A stretch of DNA of 64,000 bases from Nocardioides eburneiflavus (GTDB lineage: Bacteria; Actinomycetota; Actinomycetes; Propionibacteriales; Nocardioidaceae). The stretch's first letter is position 1, and each line of letters opens with the position of its first letter. The DNA lies in contig NZ_SRRO01000001.1 of the NCBI RefSeq assembly GCF_004785795.1, forward strand, positions 4,907,206-4,971,205, in the 5' to 3' direction. Made by a program: the position numbers and the translations under genes. The notes beneath the pieces are model-generated. The model did not search any database. It was not told the DNA's origin and saw nothing but the letters and a program-made list of their open reading frames with translations. Of the stretch, positions 44,942 through 54,737 are shown in pieces.

Positions 44942-46386
44942 CCCGCTCCTCGCAACACCTCGACGACTGCGGCGACCCCCGGGCCGGACGAGCCGCGGGT
45001 GCAGATCCTGCCGAGCCCCACGTCGTACGCCGCCGGCCAGCCCCACTCGACGACCACCGCCCGCCTGCCGGAGCCCGCGATCGAGCGGAGAAGCGCGAGC
45101 ACCTCGGGCCGCCGGCCCGCGTCACGAACCTGCACGACGAGCGCGGCGTCGGGGGGTACGCCGGCGGGCAGCCCACCTGCGTCGGGGTCGACCCTGAGGT
45201 CGGCGGGGAGCCCCCAGGCGACCTCACCGACCGCGATGTTGGCCTCGGTCTCCACGCTGAGGACCAGCGCGTCGGAGAGGTCCGGAAGGCCGGCGCCGTC
45301 GACGAGCAGGGCGCCCGCGACGGCTCGCGCCTGGCGGGCGGCGTCGGGCTGCTCCGGGGGCTGCAGGGGCTGCGTCGACGGCCGCGGGCGCAGGGTCCGT
45401 ACGCGCTCCGCTGCCTCGGCCAGCCGCTCCGGTGCGAGTCGACCCGCCTCGACCGCCGCGACGACGGCGTCGCGGACGTCGGTGACGAGGGAGGCGGGCT
45501 TGTCCGGGCCGAGGCAGAGCAGGTCGCAGCCGGCCACCAGGGCACGCACGGATGCCTCCGGGATGCCGATCCCCGCCGAGGCGCCGGCCATGTCGAGGGC
45601 GTCGCTGACGACGACGCCGTCGAACTCCAGCACGTCGCGCAGCATGCCCAGCACGAGCGGGCTGAGCGTCGCAGGACGGTGCGGGTCCAGCGCCGGGACC
45701 ACGATGTGCGAGGTCATCACCGCGGCCGTGCCTGCCTCCACCGCGGCGTCGAACGGCACCAGCTCGCGCGACGCGAGGGTGTCGGCGTCGACGTCGACCT
45801 GGGGCAGGGCGAGGTGGCTGTCGGTGGCGGTGTCGCCGTGGCCGGGGAAGTGCTTGGCGCACGCCGCGACACCGGTCGACTGCAGGCCACGCGTCCAGGC
45901 CGCGACGTGCGCGGCGACCCGCTCGGGGTCGGTGCCGAAGCTGCGAGTGCCGATGACGGGGTTGTCGGGGTCGCTGTTGACGTCGGCGTCGGGCGCGAGG
46001 TCGAGGGTGACCCCGACGGCGGCGAGCTCGTGGCCCACCCACCGGCCCACGGCCTCGGTGAGGCCGAGGTCGTCGACGCCGCCCAGCGCGGCGGCCCCGA
46101 GCACGGGGCTCGGCTCGCGCGTGTGGAGGCGGCTCACGTCGCCTCCCTCCTCGTCGACGGCGACCACCGCGACCGGGTTGGCGGCGGTGATCGTCGCGCT
46201 CAGCGCCGCGACGGCCTCGGGGCCGGCTGCGGTGTTGCCGCCGAAGTAGCAGACACCGCCGAGGCCCTGCTCGAGCAGCTCGCGGTAGTCGTCGGGCAGC
46301 GTCGTGCCCGCGAAGCCCGGCAGCAGCACGCGCAGGGCGAGGGTGCGCACGTCGTCGGTCATCGGGTCGGTCATCGGGTCTCTCAT
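44929..46386 (-). CDS. Glycoside hydrolase family 3 beta-N-acetylhexosaminidase (NagZ-like)
   Basis: 485 residues. DEEGGDVSRLH, PVIGTRSFG, the GH3 loop KHFPGHGDTATDSH with the general acid/base Asp-His pair, and the nucleophile in VVSDALDMAGA are present. The C-terminal third (about 340-485) is a second domain. Without a signal peptide it acts in the cytoplasm on imported GlcNAc oligosaccharides or muropeptides. ATGA overlap with the upstream permease. The start ATG at 46386 is repeated in a MRDPMTDPMTDD string, so later ATGs are possible. Confidence 0.88.
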   Translation of the reverse strand: MRDPMTDPMTDDVRTLALRVLLPGFAGTTLPDDYRELLEQGLGGVCYFGGNTAAGPEAVAALSATITAANPVAVVAVDEEGGDVSRLHTREPSPVLGAAALGGVDDLGLTEAVGRWVGHELAAVGVTLDLAPDADVNSDPDNPVIGTRSFGTDPERVAAHVAAWTRGLQSTGVAACAKHFPGHGDTATDSHLALPQVDVDADTLASRELVPFDAAVEAGTAAVMTSHIVVPALDPHRPATLSPLVLGMLRDVLEFDGVVVSDALDMAGASAGIGIPEASVRALVAGCDLLCLGPDKPASLVTDVRDAVVAAVEAGRLAPERLAEAAERVRTLRPRPSTQPLQPPEQPDAARQARAVAGALLVDGAGLPDLSDALVLSVETEANIAVGEVAWGLPADLRVDPDAGGLPAGVPPDAALVVQVRDAGRRPEVLALLRSIAGSGRRAVVVEWGWPAAYDVGLGRICTRGSSGPGVAAVVEVLRGAGWTR

Positions 46387-47222
46387 CCCTTCACGGCGCC
46401 GGCGGTGAGCCCGCTGGCCATCCGGCCCTGGACGAGCAAGAAGAAGACGATCACCGGCACCGCGATGAGGGTCGAGCCGGCCATGATGCCGCCCCAGTCG
46501 GTGCCGCGGTTGACGTCGGTGAAGGTGGAGAGCCACAGCGGCAGGGTCCGCTGGTCCTCGCGGGTCATCACGACCAGCGCGAGGGTGAACTCGTTCCACG
46601 CCTGGATGAAGCCGAAGACCCCGGTCGCGACCAGGCCGGGGGCCAGCAGCGGGAACGTGACGCGCAGGAACGCCTGGATGCGCGTGCAGCCGTCCATCAT
46701 CGCGGCCTCCTCGAGCTCGTAGGGGACACCCTCGACGAAGCCGCGCAGGGTCCAGATCGTGAAGGGCAGGACGCCGGCGACGTAGACGATCGTGAGGCCG
46801 ACGACGGTGTTGAGCAGCTCCATCGTCTCCAGCATCTTGTACTGGGAGATGAACAGCCCCTCCGCCGGGATCATCTGGATCACCAGCAGCGTCACGATGA
46901 ACGACAGCCGGCCTCGGAACCGGAAGCGCGAGACCGCCACCGCGGCGACGAACGCGAAGGTCAGGGCCACCGCCAGGGTCAGGCCGGTGACCATCAGGCT
47001 GACCTTCATCGCGTCGACGAACTGCCCGGACGAGAAGACGGTGCGGAAGTTGTCGAGGTCGCCGCCGAACGGCACCCACGTCGGCACCGGGTTGCGGATC
47101 TCGTTGCGGTCGAGGAACGAGCTGTTGACCATCCAGTACACGGGGAACGCCGCGAGCACGAAGGCCACGAGGCCGGTGCCGTCGGCGAGCCACCGCACGG
47201 GACGGGTCGGCGTACGGGCCAT
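46383..47222 (-). CDS. Carbohydrate ABC transporter permease (MalG/LacG type)
   Basis: 279 residues, six membrane segments. FPVYWMVNSSFLD at the N-terminus and the EAA loop ELEEAAMMDGCTRIQAFLRVTFPL, which contacts the ATPase, are typical of CUT1 permeases. ATG overlaps the stop of the partner permease by one base. No ATPase is encoded in the operon, so a shared MsiK-type ATPase elsewhere is inferred. Confidence 0.9.
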   Translation of the reverse strand: MARTPTRPVRWLADGTGLVAFVLAAFPVYWMVNSSFLDRNEIRNPVPTWVPFGGDLDNFRTVFSSGQFVDAMKVSLMVTGLTLAVALTFAFVAAVAVSRFRFRGRLSFIVTLLVIQMIPAEGLFISQYKMLETMELLNTVVGLTIVYVAGVLPFTIWTLRGFVEGVPYELEEAAMMDGCTRIQAFLRVTFPLLAPGLVATGVFGFIQAWNEFTLALVVMTREDQRTLPLWLSTFTDVNRGTDWGGIMAGSTLIAVPVIVFFLLVQGRMASGLTAGAVKG

Positions 47223-48133
47223 CAGGCCACCCCCCTCTCCTGCCGGAGCATCGCCCGGACGTACGGCGCGGTCAGGACGACGGTGAGCGCGAGCATGAAG
47301 ACGGCCACGGCCGCGGACGTGCCGAAGTCGCCGCCGCCGATGCCGAGGCGGTAGATGTAGGTGCCGAGCAGGTTGGTGGCGCGGGCGCTGCCGCCGGCCT
47401 CCTGGAGGATGTAGACCTGGGTGAAGACGCGCAGGTCCCAGATGACCTGGAGCAGCCCGACCACCAGCAGGACCGGCCGGATGCTCGGCAGCACGACGTG
47501 GCGCAGCCGCTGGGCGCCGCTCGCGCCATCGATCTCGGCGGCCTCGACCATCTCCTCCGACACCTGCGTGAGCGCGGCGTACACGGTGAATGCGACGAAC
47601 GGCACGCTCATCCACACCACGACCACGGTCGCGACGAGGAAGAACGACAGCGGCCGCAGCAGCCAGCCGTGCCCCTCGAAGTCGCCGCCGAGGGAGGTCA
47701 GGACATGATTGACCACACCGTACTGGGTGTCGAAGAGCCACTGCCACACGGTCAGTGACGCGACCACCGGCATCGCCCACGCGAGCAGCAGACCGGTCTG
47801 GGTGAGGAGCCGTACGGGCTTCGACATCGCCCGCATGACCAGCGCTAGGCCGATGCCGAGGAGCATCGTCACCGCGGCGTTGACGAGGCAGAAGACGACG
47901 GTGCGGGCGGTGACCCTCCAGAGGTACGCGTCGCTCAGCAGGTCGCGGTAGTTGGCGAGCCCGACCCACTCCGGCGGACGGCCGAACTGCTGCGCGAGCC
48001 CGAACTCCTGGAAGGACAGGAACAGCTGGCGCACGAGCGGGTAGCCCAGCGCGAGGCACAGCGCGAGCACGGCGGGCGCGACGAGGAGGTAGGGCAGCGT
48101 GGCACCCGGTGCGCGAGCGGGACGGCGGCTCAT
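47222..48133 (-). CDS. Carbohydrate ABC transporter permease (MalF/LacF type)
   Basis: 303 residues with six membrane segments. The EAA loop EEMVEAAEIDGASGAQRLRHVVLPSI is present; the N-terminus PYLLVAPAVLALCLALGYPLV is typical. Forms the membrane channel with the MalG-type protein. Separated from the binding-protein gene by 94 bases holding a strong stem-loop. Confidence 0.9.
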   Translation of the reverse strand: MSRRPARAPGATLPYLLVAPAVLALCLALGYPLVRQLFLSFQEFGLAQQFGRPPEWVGLANYRDLLSDAYLWRVTARTVVFCLVNAAVTMLLGIGLALVMRAMSKPVRLLTQTGLLLAWAMPVVASLTVWQWLFDTQYGVVNHVLTSLGGDFEGHGWLLRPLSFFLVATVVVVWMSVPFVAFTVYAALTQVSEEMVEAAEIDGASGAQRLRHVVLPSIRPVLLVVGLLQVIWDLRVFTQVYILQEAGGSARATNLLGTYIYRLGIGGGDFGTSAAVAVFMLALTVVLTAPYVRAMLRQERGVA

Positions 48134-48173
48134 CTCGGCCTCCTCTCGGGTCTCATGATGGCGGGCAGGCAGG

Positions 48174-48204
48174 GGCGGGGGCAGCGACTGGCGCCGCCCC
48201 CGCC
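48174..48204 (-). terminator. Intercistronic stem-loop between binding protein and permeases
   Basis: GGCGGGGGC and GCCCCCGCC, a perfect 9-base stem with a 13-base loop, no T-run. Such structures commonly stabilise the upstream binding-protein message and reduce permease expression. Confidence 0.6.
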
Positions 48205-48227
48205 TCTGTAGGTCGTGCCGTGCTGCG

Positions 48228-49524
48228 TCAGCCGTTGAGCTGACCGCTCATCTGCTCGTCGGCCTCGCGCGCCAGCTCGGCGACGTCGCCGCCCTGGGCG
48301 ATCGCGCTGAACAGGTCCTCGAGCACGCGGGAGCCCTCGACGTTGGCCCACCCGGGCGCGGCGGGGGTGAGCTTGGCGTTGGACGCGGCCTCGATCGTCG
48401 CGGCGGCGTACTCGTCGTCGCCGAGCAGCGGGGCGAGCGACTCCTTGGCCGGCGTCAGCCCGGCCCCGGCCAGGATCGTCTGGTAGTCGTCGCTGAGCAT
48501 CAGCGCGACGGCCTCGCGGGCGAGGTCTTGGTTGGCGGACTTCGCCGCGACCGCGATGTCGGAGCCGCCGAGCAGGACCGGCGCCGGGGCACCGTCGTCG
48601 CCCGGCAGGGCGAAGACGCCCATCTCCTTGGCGAAGGTGTCGGGGCAGCCGGTGTCCTCGGCCTCGATCAGGCCCTTGACCCAGCCGGGCGTCGACATCA
48701 TGCCGACCTCACCCGCGCAGAACGGCGTCCACGGGTCGGCCTCGTTGCCGTCCTTGGGGCACCGGACGCCTCCTCGAAGAGGCGCTGGGCGGTCTCGAGA
48801 CCGGCGACCGACTCGGGCGAGGCCAGCGCGGGCGTCCACTCGCCGCCGTCCTCGACGGCGAGGTCGCCGCCGGCGGCCCAGATGAACGCGGCGCCGTTGC
48901 GCCAGTCCTGGCCGGGGAACCAGAACCCGGAGAAGTTGGCCGGCTTCGGGTTGTCCTGCTTGAGGGTCACCGCCACCTCGACGAACTCGTCGAGGGTGGT
49001 GGGCACCTCGAGGCCGGCCTTCTCGAAGACGTCCTTGCGGTAGAAGATGTACTTCGACCCGGCGTAGTAGGGCACGGCGTACGTCGCGCCGTCCACCGTG
49101 GCACCGTCGACGAAGCCCGGCAGCAGGTCGTCGCCGCCGAGGTCCTCGAGGTCGCCGGTCAGGTCGGCGAAGGCGCCGGCCGAGGTGAAGGTCGGGGCCT
49201 GGGTGTTGCCGATCTCGACCACGTCGGGGGTCTCGGACTCGCTCGAGAGGGACGTGGTCAGCTTCTCGACCAGGCCGTCCCACTCCTGCTGCTCGATGGT
49301 GAGCGTGGAGCCCGGGTTCTGGTCCTCGAAGGTCTTCTTCAGCCAGTCACGGGCCTCCTGCGGGGTGTCCGTCCCGTTGAGCCAGACGCGGATGTCGGCG
49401 GACTCGGCCCGCCGTCCTCGCTGGAGGTCCCGTCGTCCCCGCCGCACGCGGCGAGCGTCGTCAGCGCGAGCGCGGCGACGGCGACCCCTGTCAATGACGT
49501 CTTGATGGACTTCTTGATGCGCAC
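48228..49524 (-). CDS. Sugar ABC transporter substrate-binding lipoprotein, two apparent frameshifts
   Basis: About 432 residues when repaired. The GTG at 49524 (AAGGAA about 9 bases upstream) begins a lipoprotein signal ALALTTLAACGG. The mature protein has ADIRVWLNGTDTP, VDGATYAVPYYAGSKYIFYRKDVFEKAGL, WTPFCAGEVGMMSTPGW and MLSDDYQTILAGAGLTP, typical of CUT1 binding proteins. One base appears missing at about 49409 and another at about 48763, both in short G/C runs. A GlcNAc or chitooligosaccharide ligand is inferred from the operon. Confidence 0.85.
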
Positions 49525-49568
49525 AGCGGTGTTCCTTCCATCGATCTTCCAGTGGGGGTTGCCGGCGT

Positions 49569-50702
49569 TCACGAGACGCCCAGCTCCCCGGCGAGGACCA
49601 GGACGGTCGCTCCCACGACCACGACGTCCTCGCCGAGCTTGGAGGTGCGGACGGCCAGCCCGGTGGAGCTGATCGGCATCGTCCGCTCGCGGATGGTGCG
49701 GTCTGCCGCGTCGAGCAGCGGGCCGTCGAGCAGCTCCGCAGGGCCGCTCAGCACGATCTCGTGCAGGTTGAGGGCGGCGACGACCGGCGCCAGCACCTCG
49801 CCGAGCCGCGTGCCGACCTCGGCGAGCGCGGCGGGACCGTCCACGCCGGGCGCGGCGAGCCGACGCCTGAGGTGCGGGGCCGACAGCACGGTCTCCAGGC
49901 AGCCCGTGCGCGAGCACGCACACAGCTCTCCGTCGGGGTCGACCACGACGTGGCCGATCTCGCCGGCGGCACCCAGATGGCCGTGGAGCAGCGAGCCGCC
50001 CAGCACGAGGCCCGCGCCGACACCGGTGCCGACCCGCAGGACCATCAGGCCGCCGTCACCCGACTCGCCGAAGGTGTGCTCGCCGAGCACAGCGGTGTTG
50101 GCGTCGTTGGCGACGAAGACCGGCAGGCCGGTGGCCTCGGCGAGCCGGGCGGCCAGCGGGGTGTCGGTCCACGCGAGGTTGGGAGCGTCGATGACCGTGC
50201 CGTCGGTGCCCACGACCCCGGGGCTGCCGACGCCGATCCCGAGCACCGGGCGCTCGGTCATCGCGACGAGGTCGGCGGCGAGGCGCAGGACGAGCTCGAC
50301 CGCGCCCTCCCCCACGGCCCCGTCGACGTGCACCTCGTGGCGGGCCTGGACGATGCCTGCGAGGTTGACCACGGCGCCGGACATCCGGTCGGTCTCGGAC
50401 AGGTCGAGACCGATCACGTGGTGGGAGTCCGCCGCCAGCCCGACGAGCGTGGGGGGCTTGCCGACCCGGCTCTCGGCGGGGGCTCCGAGCTCGGAGACGA
50501 AGCCGTCGGCGAGCATCTCGCCGACCAGGTCCGACACGGTCACCCGGGTCAGCCCGCTCGAACGGGCGAGGTCGGCACGGCTGGCCGGGCCCTCGCGGAA
50601 CAGCTGCTGGAGCAGCAGCGAGCGGTGGTGGCGGCGGGCGTCCTCCTGGAGGAGCTTGCCACTGGGACGCAGCGGGCGGCCGACGGGTGCGTGCGGGGTC
50701 AC
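49569..50702 (-). CDS. ROK family transcriptional repressor
   Basis: 377 residues. An N-terminal helix-turn-helix (RSLLLQQLFREGPASRADLARSSGLTRVTVSDLVGEML) is joined to a ROK domain with IGLDLSETD, VANDANTAVLGE, the zinc motif CACSRTGCLE and VLSGPAELL. The kinase loop is altered as in NagC-type repressors. First gene of the operon and likely sensor of the amino sugar or its phosphate. A dyad between the promoter and the start codon (50704-50728) is the probable operator. Confidence 0.9.
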   Translation of the reverse strand: MTPHAPVGRPLRPSGKLLQEDARRHHRSLLLQQLFREGPASRADLARSSGLTRVTVSDLVGEMLADGFVSELGAPAESRVGKPPTLVGLAADSHHVIGLDLSETDRMSGAVVNLAGIVQARHEVHVDGAVGEGAVELVLRLAADLVAMTERPVLGIGVGSPGVVGTDGTVIDAPNLAWTDTPLAARLAEATGLPVFVANDANTAVLGEHTFGESGDGGLMVLRVGTGVGAGLVLGGSLLHGHLGAAGEIGHVVVDPDGELCACSRTGCLETVLSAPHLRRRLAAPGVDGPAALAEVGTRLGEVLAPVVAALNLHEIVLSGPAELLDGPLLDAADRTIRERTMPISSTGLAVRTSKLGEDVVVVGATVLVLAGELGVS

Positions 50703-50703
50703 A

Positions 50704-50739
50704 TTAGTTAGTTCACCGCACTTACTTATCCGCTGTCAA
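50704..50739 (-). promoter_or_regulatory. Promoter and ROK operator of the amino-sugar operon
   Basis: On the minus strand TTGACA (50734-50739) is followed by TAAGTAAGT, seven bases, ACTAACTAA (50728-50704), an inverted repeat matching at 7 of 9 positions. The dyad covers the region between the -35 box and the GTG, so the bound repressor would block RNA polymerase. Confidence 0.65.
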
Positions 50740-50790
50740 GAGATCCGTGGTCCGGATGTTCACTGGTCCAGTCCGCGGAGCGGTGTTCCA

Positions 50791-50818
50791 GCCACAACTC
50801 CGGTCGACCGGATGTGGC
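50791..50818 (-). terminator. Hairpin after the amidohydrolase gene
   Basis: GCCACA ... TGTGGC enclosing CCGGTCGACCGG. It is 106 bases beyond the amidohydrolase stop; no T-run. The rest of the 220-base gap up to the ROK promoter shows no gene. Confidence 0.45.
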
Positions 50819-50923
50819 CTGGCCACCGCTCGCCGGCGCGGCGCCGTACGACACAGGGAGCAGCGGTGGCGAACCCACCTTCGTGCGCCATGAACTGTCT
50901 GTGGGTCACCGCCCGCCCATGGA

Positions 50924-51802
50924 TCAGCCGAGCAGGGCGGCTGTGTTGCCCCAGCAGACCGCCCGCAGCCACTCCTCCCCCAGCCCGAGCCGTTCGAGGG
51001 CCTCGAGCTGCACGGCGTAGGGGTAGGGGATGTTGGGGAAGTCGCTGCCGAGGTGGACCTTGCCGGCCAGCCCGAGGTCGCGCAGCCGTGGCAGCAGCTC
51101 GCGCGGGTAGGCCCCGCCCATCTCCTCGAAGAACGGCGTGAACGCCATGGTCGTGTCGAGCCCGACCCGGTCGTACGTCTCGGCCAGCCGGAGGAACTCG
51201 ACGTACTCCGGCGCGCCGGCGTGTGCGATGACCAGCCGCAGCCGCGGGTGCCGGGAGAGCAGCTCGGCGACGGGCCCGGGGCCGGTGTGCTCGGTCGGGA
51301 CCGGGCCGCTGCCCGCGTGCAGCACGACGGGGGTTCCGGCATCCGCGACGACGCCCCACGCGTCGTCGAGCAGCGGGTCGGTCACGTCGAACGCGCCGAC
51401 CTGCACGTGCACCTTCCAGACCTGCACCGTCTCGCTGCGGGAGGCGACGTACGCCGCCGCGCCGGGCTCGGGGAAGAAGGTGCCGCAGACAGCCGCCTCG
51501 GGCACCCGCGCGGCGAAGCCGGCGGCCCAGTCGTTGAGGAACTCGGCCATGTCGGGCTTGTGGGCGTAGGGCAGCGCGGTGAAGCGGCGCACGCCGAAGG
51601 AGCGCAGCGTCTCGACCAGCACCTCGTCGGAGTCGCGGTAGTGCAGCGGCCAGGGCCGGCCGATCAGCGGGCCGGCCGCGTCGAACTGGTCGCGGACCTT
51701 GGCCATCACCCGCGGCGGCAGGAAGTGGGTGTGCACGTCGGCGAGGCCGGGGATCCCGAGGACCTCGGCGAACGCGACGGGGTCGGTCACGGGGTCGGTC
51801 AC
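50924..51802 (-). CDS. Amidohydrolase family 2 protein
   Basis: About 292 residues. [14 protein letters not shown] gives the metal Hx[18 protein letters not shown] and [15 protein letters not shown] supply further histidines, and [17 protein letters not shown] the aspartate. These TIM-barrel enzymes decarboxylate or hydrolyse diverse compounds; the substrate is unknown. Two GTG starts (51802, 51790) lie in a repeated VTDPVTDP string. Downstream of smpB by 16 bases and probably cotranscribed. Confidence 0.83.
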   Translation of the reverse strand: MTDPVTDPVAFAEVLGIPGLADVHTHFLPPRVMAKVRDQFDAAGPLIGRPWPLHYRDSDEVLVETLRSFGVRRFTALPYAHKPDMAEFLNDWAAGFAARVPEAAVCGTFFPEPGAAAYVASRSETVQVWKVHVQVGAFDVTDPLLDDAWGVVADAGTPVVLHAGSGPVPTEHTGPGPVAELLSRHPRLRLVIAHAGAPEYVEFLRLAETYDRVGLDTTMAFTPFFEEMGGAYPRELLPRLRDLGLAGKVHLGSDFPNIPYPYAVQLEALERLGLGEEWLRAVCWGNTAALLG

Positions 51803-51818
51803 GCGGTCGGTCCCGCGC

Positions 51819-52297
51819 TCAGTCCCGGTGCCCCTTGAGCCGGCGCTGGACGGCCTCGACCTTCTCCCGGTTGGCCGTGCGCTCGGCGAGCGTGTGGCGC
51901 TTGTCGTAGGACTTCTTGCCCTTCGCCAGCGCGATCTCGACCTTGGCGCGGCCGTCCTTGAAGTAGAGCGAGAGCGGCACGATCGTGTAGCCCTTGTCGG
52001 TGATCTTGCGCTCGATCTTGTCGATCTCGGAGCGGTTGAGCAGCAGCTTGCGGCGACGGCGGGCGGAGTGGTTGGTCCAGGTGCCCTGGCTGTACTCGGG
52101 GATGTGCACGCCGAGCAGCCACGCCTCGCCGTTGTCGATCTCGGCGAAGCCGTCGACGAGGACGCGCGGCCCTGCCGCAACGACTTCACCTCGGTGCCCA
52201 TCAGGACGAGCCCGGCCTCCCAGGTGTCCTCGATGTGGTAGTCGTGGCGCGCCTTCTTGTTCTGCGCGACCATCTTCTGGCCCTGCTCCTTCGCCAT
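51819..52297 (-). CDS. smpB: SsrA-binding protein SmpB, apparent frameshift
   Basis: About 159 residues when repaired. The N-terminus [30 protein letters not shown] and the C-terminal part [58 protein letters not shown] are clearly SmpB but in two frames; one base seems missing at about 52165 in CGCGCG. Since trans-translation is usually important, a consensus error is more likely than a mutation. It binds the tmRNA at 41727-42094. Confidence 0.9.
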
Positions 52298-52330
52298 GGA
52301 GACATTCTCTCAGGCGAGGTCCAGCGAATA

Positions 52331-52382
52331 GCGACCGAGGTTTCGAGACGCGAGCCCGCGCCCCTTCGCTCCGCTCGGTCGC
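52331..52382. repeat. TTTCGAG-type inverted repeat between the M23 gene and smpB
   Basis: Outer arms GCGACCGAG and CTCGGTCGC are perfect complements; inside are GGTTTCGAGACGCGAGC and CTTCGCTCCG. Related to the element at 4367-4444. May terminate the M23 peptidase transcript. Confidence 0.6.
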
Positions 52383-52388
52383 GGGCGA

Positions 52389-53616
52389 TCACAGCCAGTT
52401 CATCGGGTCGACGGCCTGGCCGTTGGCCATCACGGTGAAGTGCAGGTGGCAGCCGGTGGACCAGCCGGTGCTGCCCTCGAAGCCGATCACCTGGCCCTCG
52501 GCGACATGGGCACCCACGCCGACGTTGTAGCCGCTGGCGTGGTTGTAGATCGTCGCGACGCCCTTGCCGCCGAGGACGCCGTGGTCGATGACGAGGCGCT
52601 GGCCGTAGACCCCGCTGTAGTAGGAGGACACGACCCGGCCGGGCGCGGCGGCGCGCAGCGGCGTGCCGCAGCCGCCGCCGAAGTCGACGCCGTCGTGCAG
52701 GCCCCAGTACTTGTAGATCGGGTGCGTGCGGTAGCCGAACGGCGAGGTGACGTAGCCGTCGACGGGTACGCGAGCAGGCCAGGCGTCGGCGCACCGGCCT
52801 GCGCCCGTGCCTGGGCACGCTGCCTGCGCAGTGCGGCGAGGGCCCGCTTGCGGAGCATCTCCTCGATCCTCTGCTGCTCCTTCTCGAGCTTGCGGAGCTT
52901 GGCGAGGTCCTTGGCGCGCGCCTCGCTGGCGCCCACACGGGCGTCACGTCGCTCGATGACGAGGGATACGACGGAATCCTTGGCCTCCTGCTGCTCGGCC
53001 TCGAGGGCCTGCATCAGCACGAGGTGCTCGGCGGCGGCCTCGCGCTGGGCGGCGACCTCGTCGCGAGCCTCGGTGACCTGGTCCTCCCGGACCTGGAGCA
53101 GCACCTCGGAGGCCTTCAGCTCGTCGTACTCGCGCGCCTCCTGCCCGACGACCACGTCCGTACGCCGTCGCGGCGGGTCAGCTCCTCGGTGTCCTCGGCC
53201 CCGAGGAGCGAGGCGAAGGCGATCAGCTCGGGGTCGCCCTCGGAGTACATGTCGGCCACGGTGCGCGCGACCTTCTCGCGCTGGGCGTCGCGGTCGACCT
53301 GACCCTGCGCGAGGGCGGCCTCCGCCTCGGCGAGCTCCTGCTCGGCGGCGGCGAGCTCGGCCTGCATCTGGGCGTCGCGCTCCTGCGCGACCTCGACCTT
53401 GCCGCGCGCGGTGGCGAGCCGGGTCTTGGCGACGCCGAGCTGCTGCTGGGCCGCGTCGAGGCGAGCGGTGGCCCTGCGGAGCTGGGCACTGGACTCGTCG
53501 AGGTCCCGGTGGGCGCCCTTGAGCTCGCGCTCGACCTTGTTCTTCTTGTCCTTGAGGTCGTCGGCGTGGGCCGCGGACATGCCCAGGGCCAGGATCGCGA
53601 CGAGTGCCGCGGCCAC
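52389..53616 (-). CDS. Secreted coiled-coil M23 peptidase (FtsEX partner type), two apparent frameshifts
   Basis: About 409 residues when repaired. A signal sequence (ILALGMSAAHAD) is followed by long coiled coil (about 20-270, Lys/Glu/Ala/Gln rich) and a LytM/M23 domain ending VIGFEGSTGWSTGCHLHFTV with the HxH metal ligands. One base appears missing at about 53157 and one at about 52765. In actinobacteria such proteins lie next to ftsEX and are activated by it to cut septal peptidoglycan. The GTG at 53616 is the first usable start. Confidence 0.8.
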
Positions 53617-53768
53617 GTGGCGGTGGGCAGCACGGGGCAGAGGACTACGGGGCAGCGTGGTACGGGGAAGGGACGCACCGGGGAAGCCTTTGCGTTGGGG
53701 AAGCGGGGAAGGAGCGCCTCCCCGCCACGCTGGCCAGGAGGAGACGCGACGACGCTAACCCGCCGCGA

Positions 53769-54674
53769 TCACACTTTGAGGTATTTGCGCGTCAACACGA
53801 GTGTCGGCAGCAGGGTCAGCACCGGGCCGAGGACCCCGATGGCCAGGGCGGCCACCCAGAACTCGTCCCACGCGATCCACGGCACGAAGCGCAGGTTCTG
53901 CGCCAGGTCGCCGATCGCGAAGTGGAGGAAGGCGCCAGCGCTCCCCCCGCCAGCGCCACGCTGACGAGGGCCGTGACGAGTGCCTCGAGGAGGAACGGCA
54001 GCGCGATGTAGAGCGTGGAGGCGCCGACGAGCCGCATGATGCCGATCTCCTTGCGGCGTGCGAAGGCCGCGAGCCGGATCGTGTTGGCGACCAGCAGGAG
54101 GGCGGCCAGGACGAGGAGCCCGGCGGTGCCGAGGGCGTACGTGCGCATCTTGGTGATCGTGGTGAGGATCGGTCCTACCTGCTCGCGCAGGTCCCGGACG
54201 CGCGAGACTCCGTCGAGACCCTGGACAGCGCTGGTGATGCCCTCGTACTGCTCCGGGTCCTCGAGGGTGATCCAGATGGTCTGCGGCATGTCCTCGGCGG
54301 TCAGCGCGGGTTGTCGCCGGAGAACAGCTCCTCGCCGTAGAGCTCCTTGGCCTTCTCCAGGGCCACCTCGCCGGACTCGAAGCGGTGGCTCGCGACCTCG
54401 GGGTTGTCCTCGACGACCGCCTCGATCTCGGCCTTCTGCGCCTCGGTCACCGGGTTGGGGCACACCGGGTTGGAGTCGTTGAGCCGGCAGAGGTAGACGG
54501 TGATCTGGAGCTGGTTGCCGAAGTGGTCGGCCGCCCGCGTCGCCTGCTGCTGGAACAGCAGTCCGATGCCGACGAGCGTCAGCGAGACGACGAGGGTGAG
54601 GATCACCGCCAGGTGCATCGTCAGGTTGCGTCGCAGGCCCTGGCCGAGCTCGAGTAGACGTAGCGCAGCTGCAT
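53769..54674 (-). CDS. ftsX: Cell-division ABC permease FtsX, three apparent frameshifts
   Basis: About 300 residues when repaired. Pieces: MQLRYVYS, then [22 protein letters not shown] with the extracellular loop, then [26 protein letters not shown], and finally VLTRKYLKV at the stop (53769). Single bases appear missing at about 54646, 54304 and 53940. FtsX forms a complex with FtsE and controls the extracellular hydrolase. Start ATG 54674. Confidence 0.88.
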
Positions 54675-54737
54675 GGAGGAGGGGTCTCGATTCGTTCGGG
54701 GGTGCGGATCGGGTCGGTTCCGGCGTCAGGTCCGGGG

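Noticed and set aside
42030..46249. Very long plus-strand open frames opposite the CNNM gene and the hexosaminidase operon
   Set aside because: They are antisense shadows of well-recognised minus-strand genes, with biased composition and no motifs.
50703..50923. Small gene in the gap between the ROK repressor and the amidohydrolase
   Set aside because: Open frames here are extensions of shadow frames; the gap is explained by promoter, operator and a hairpin.
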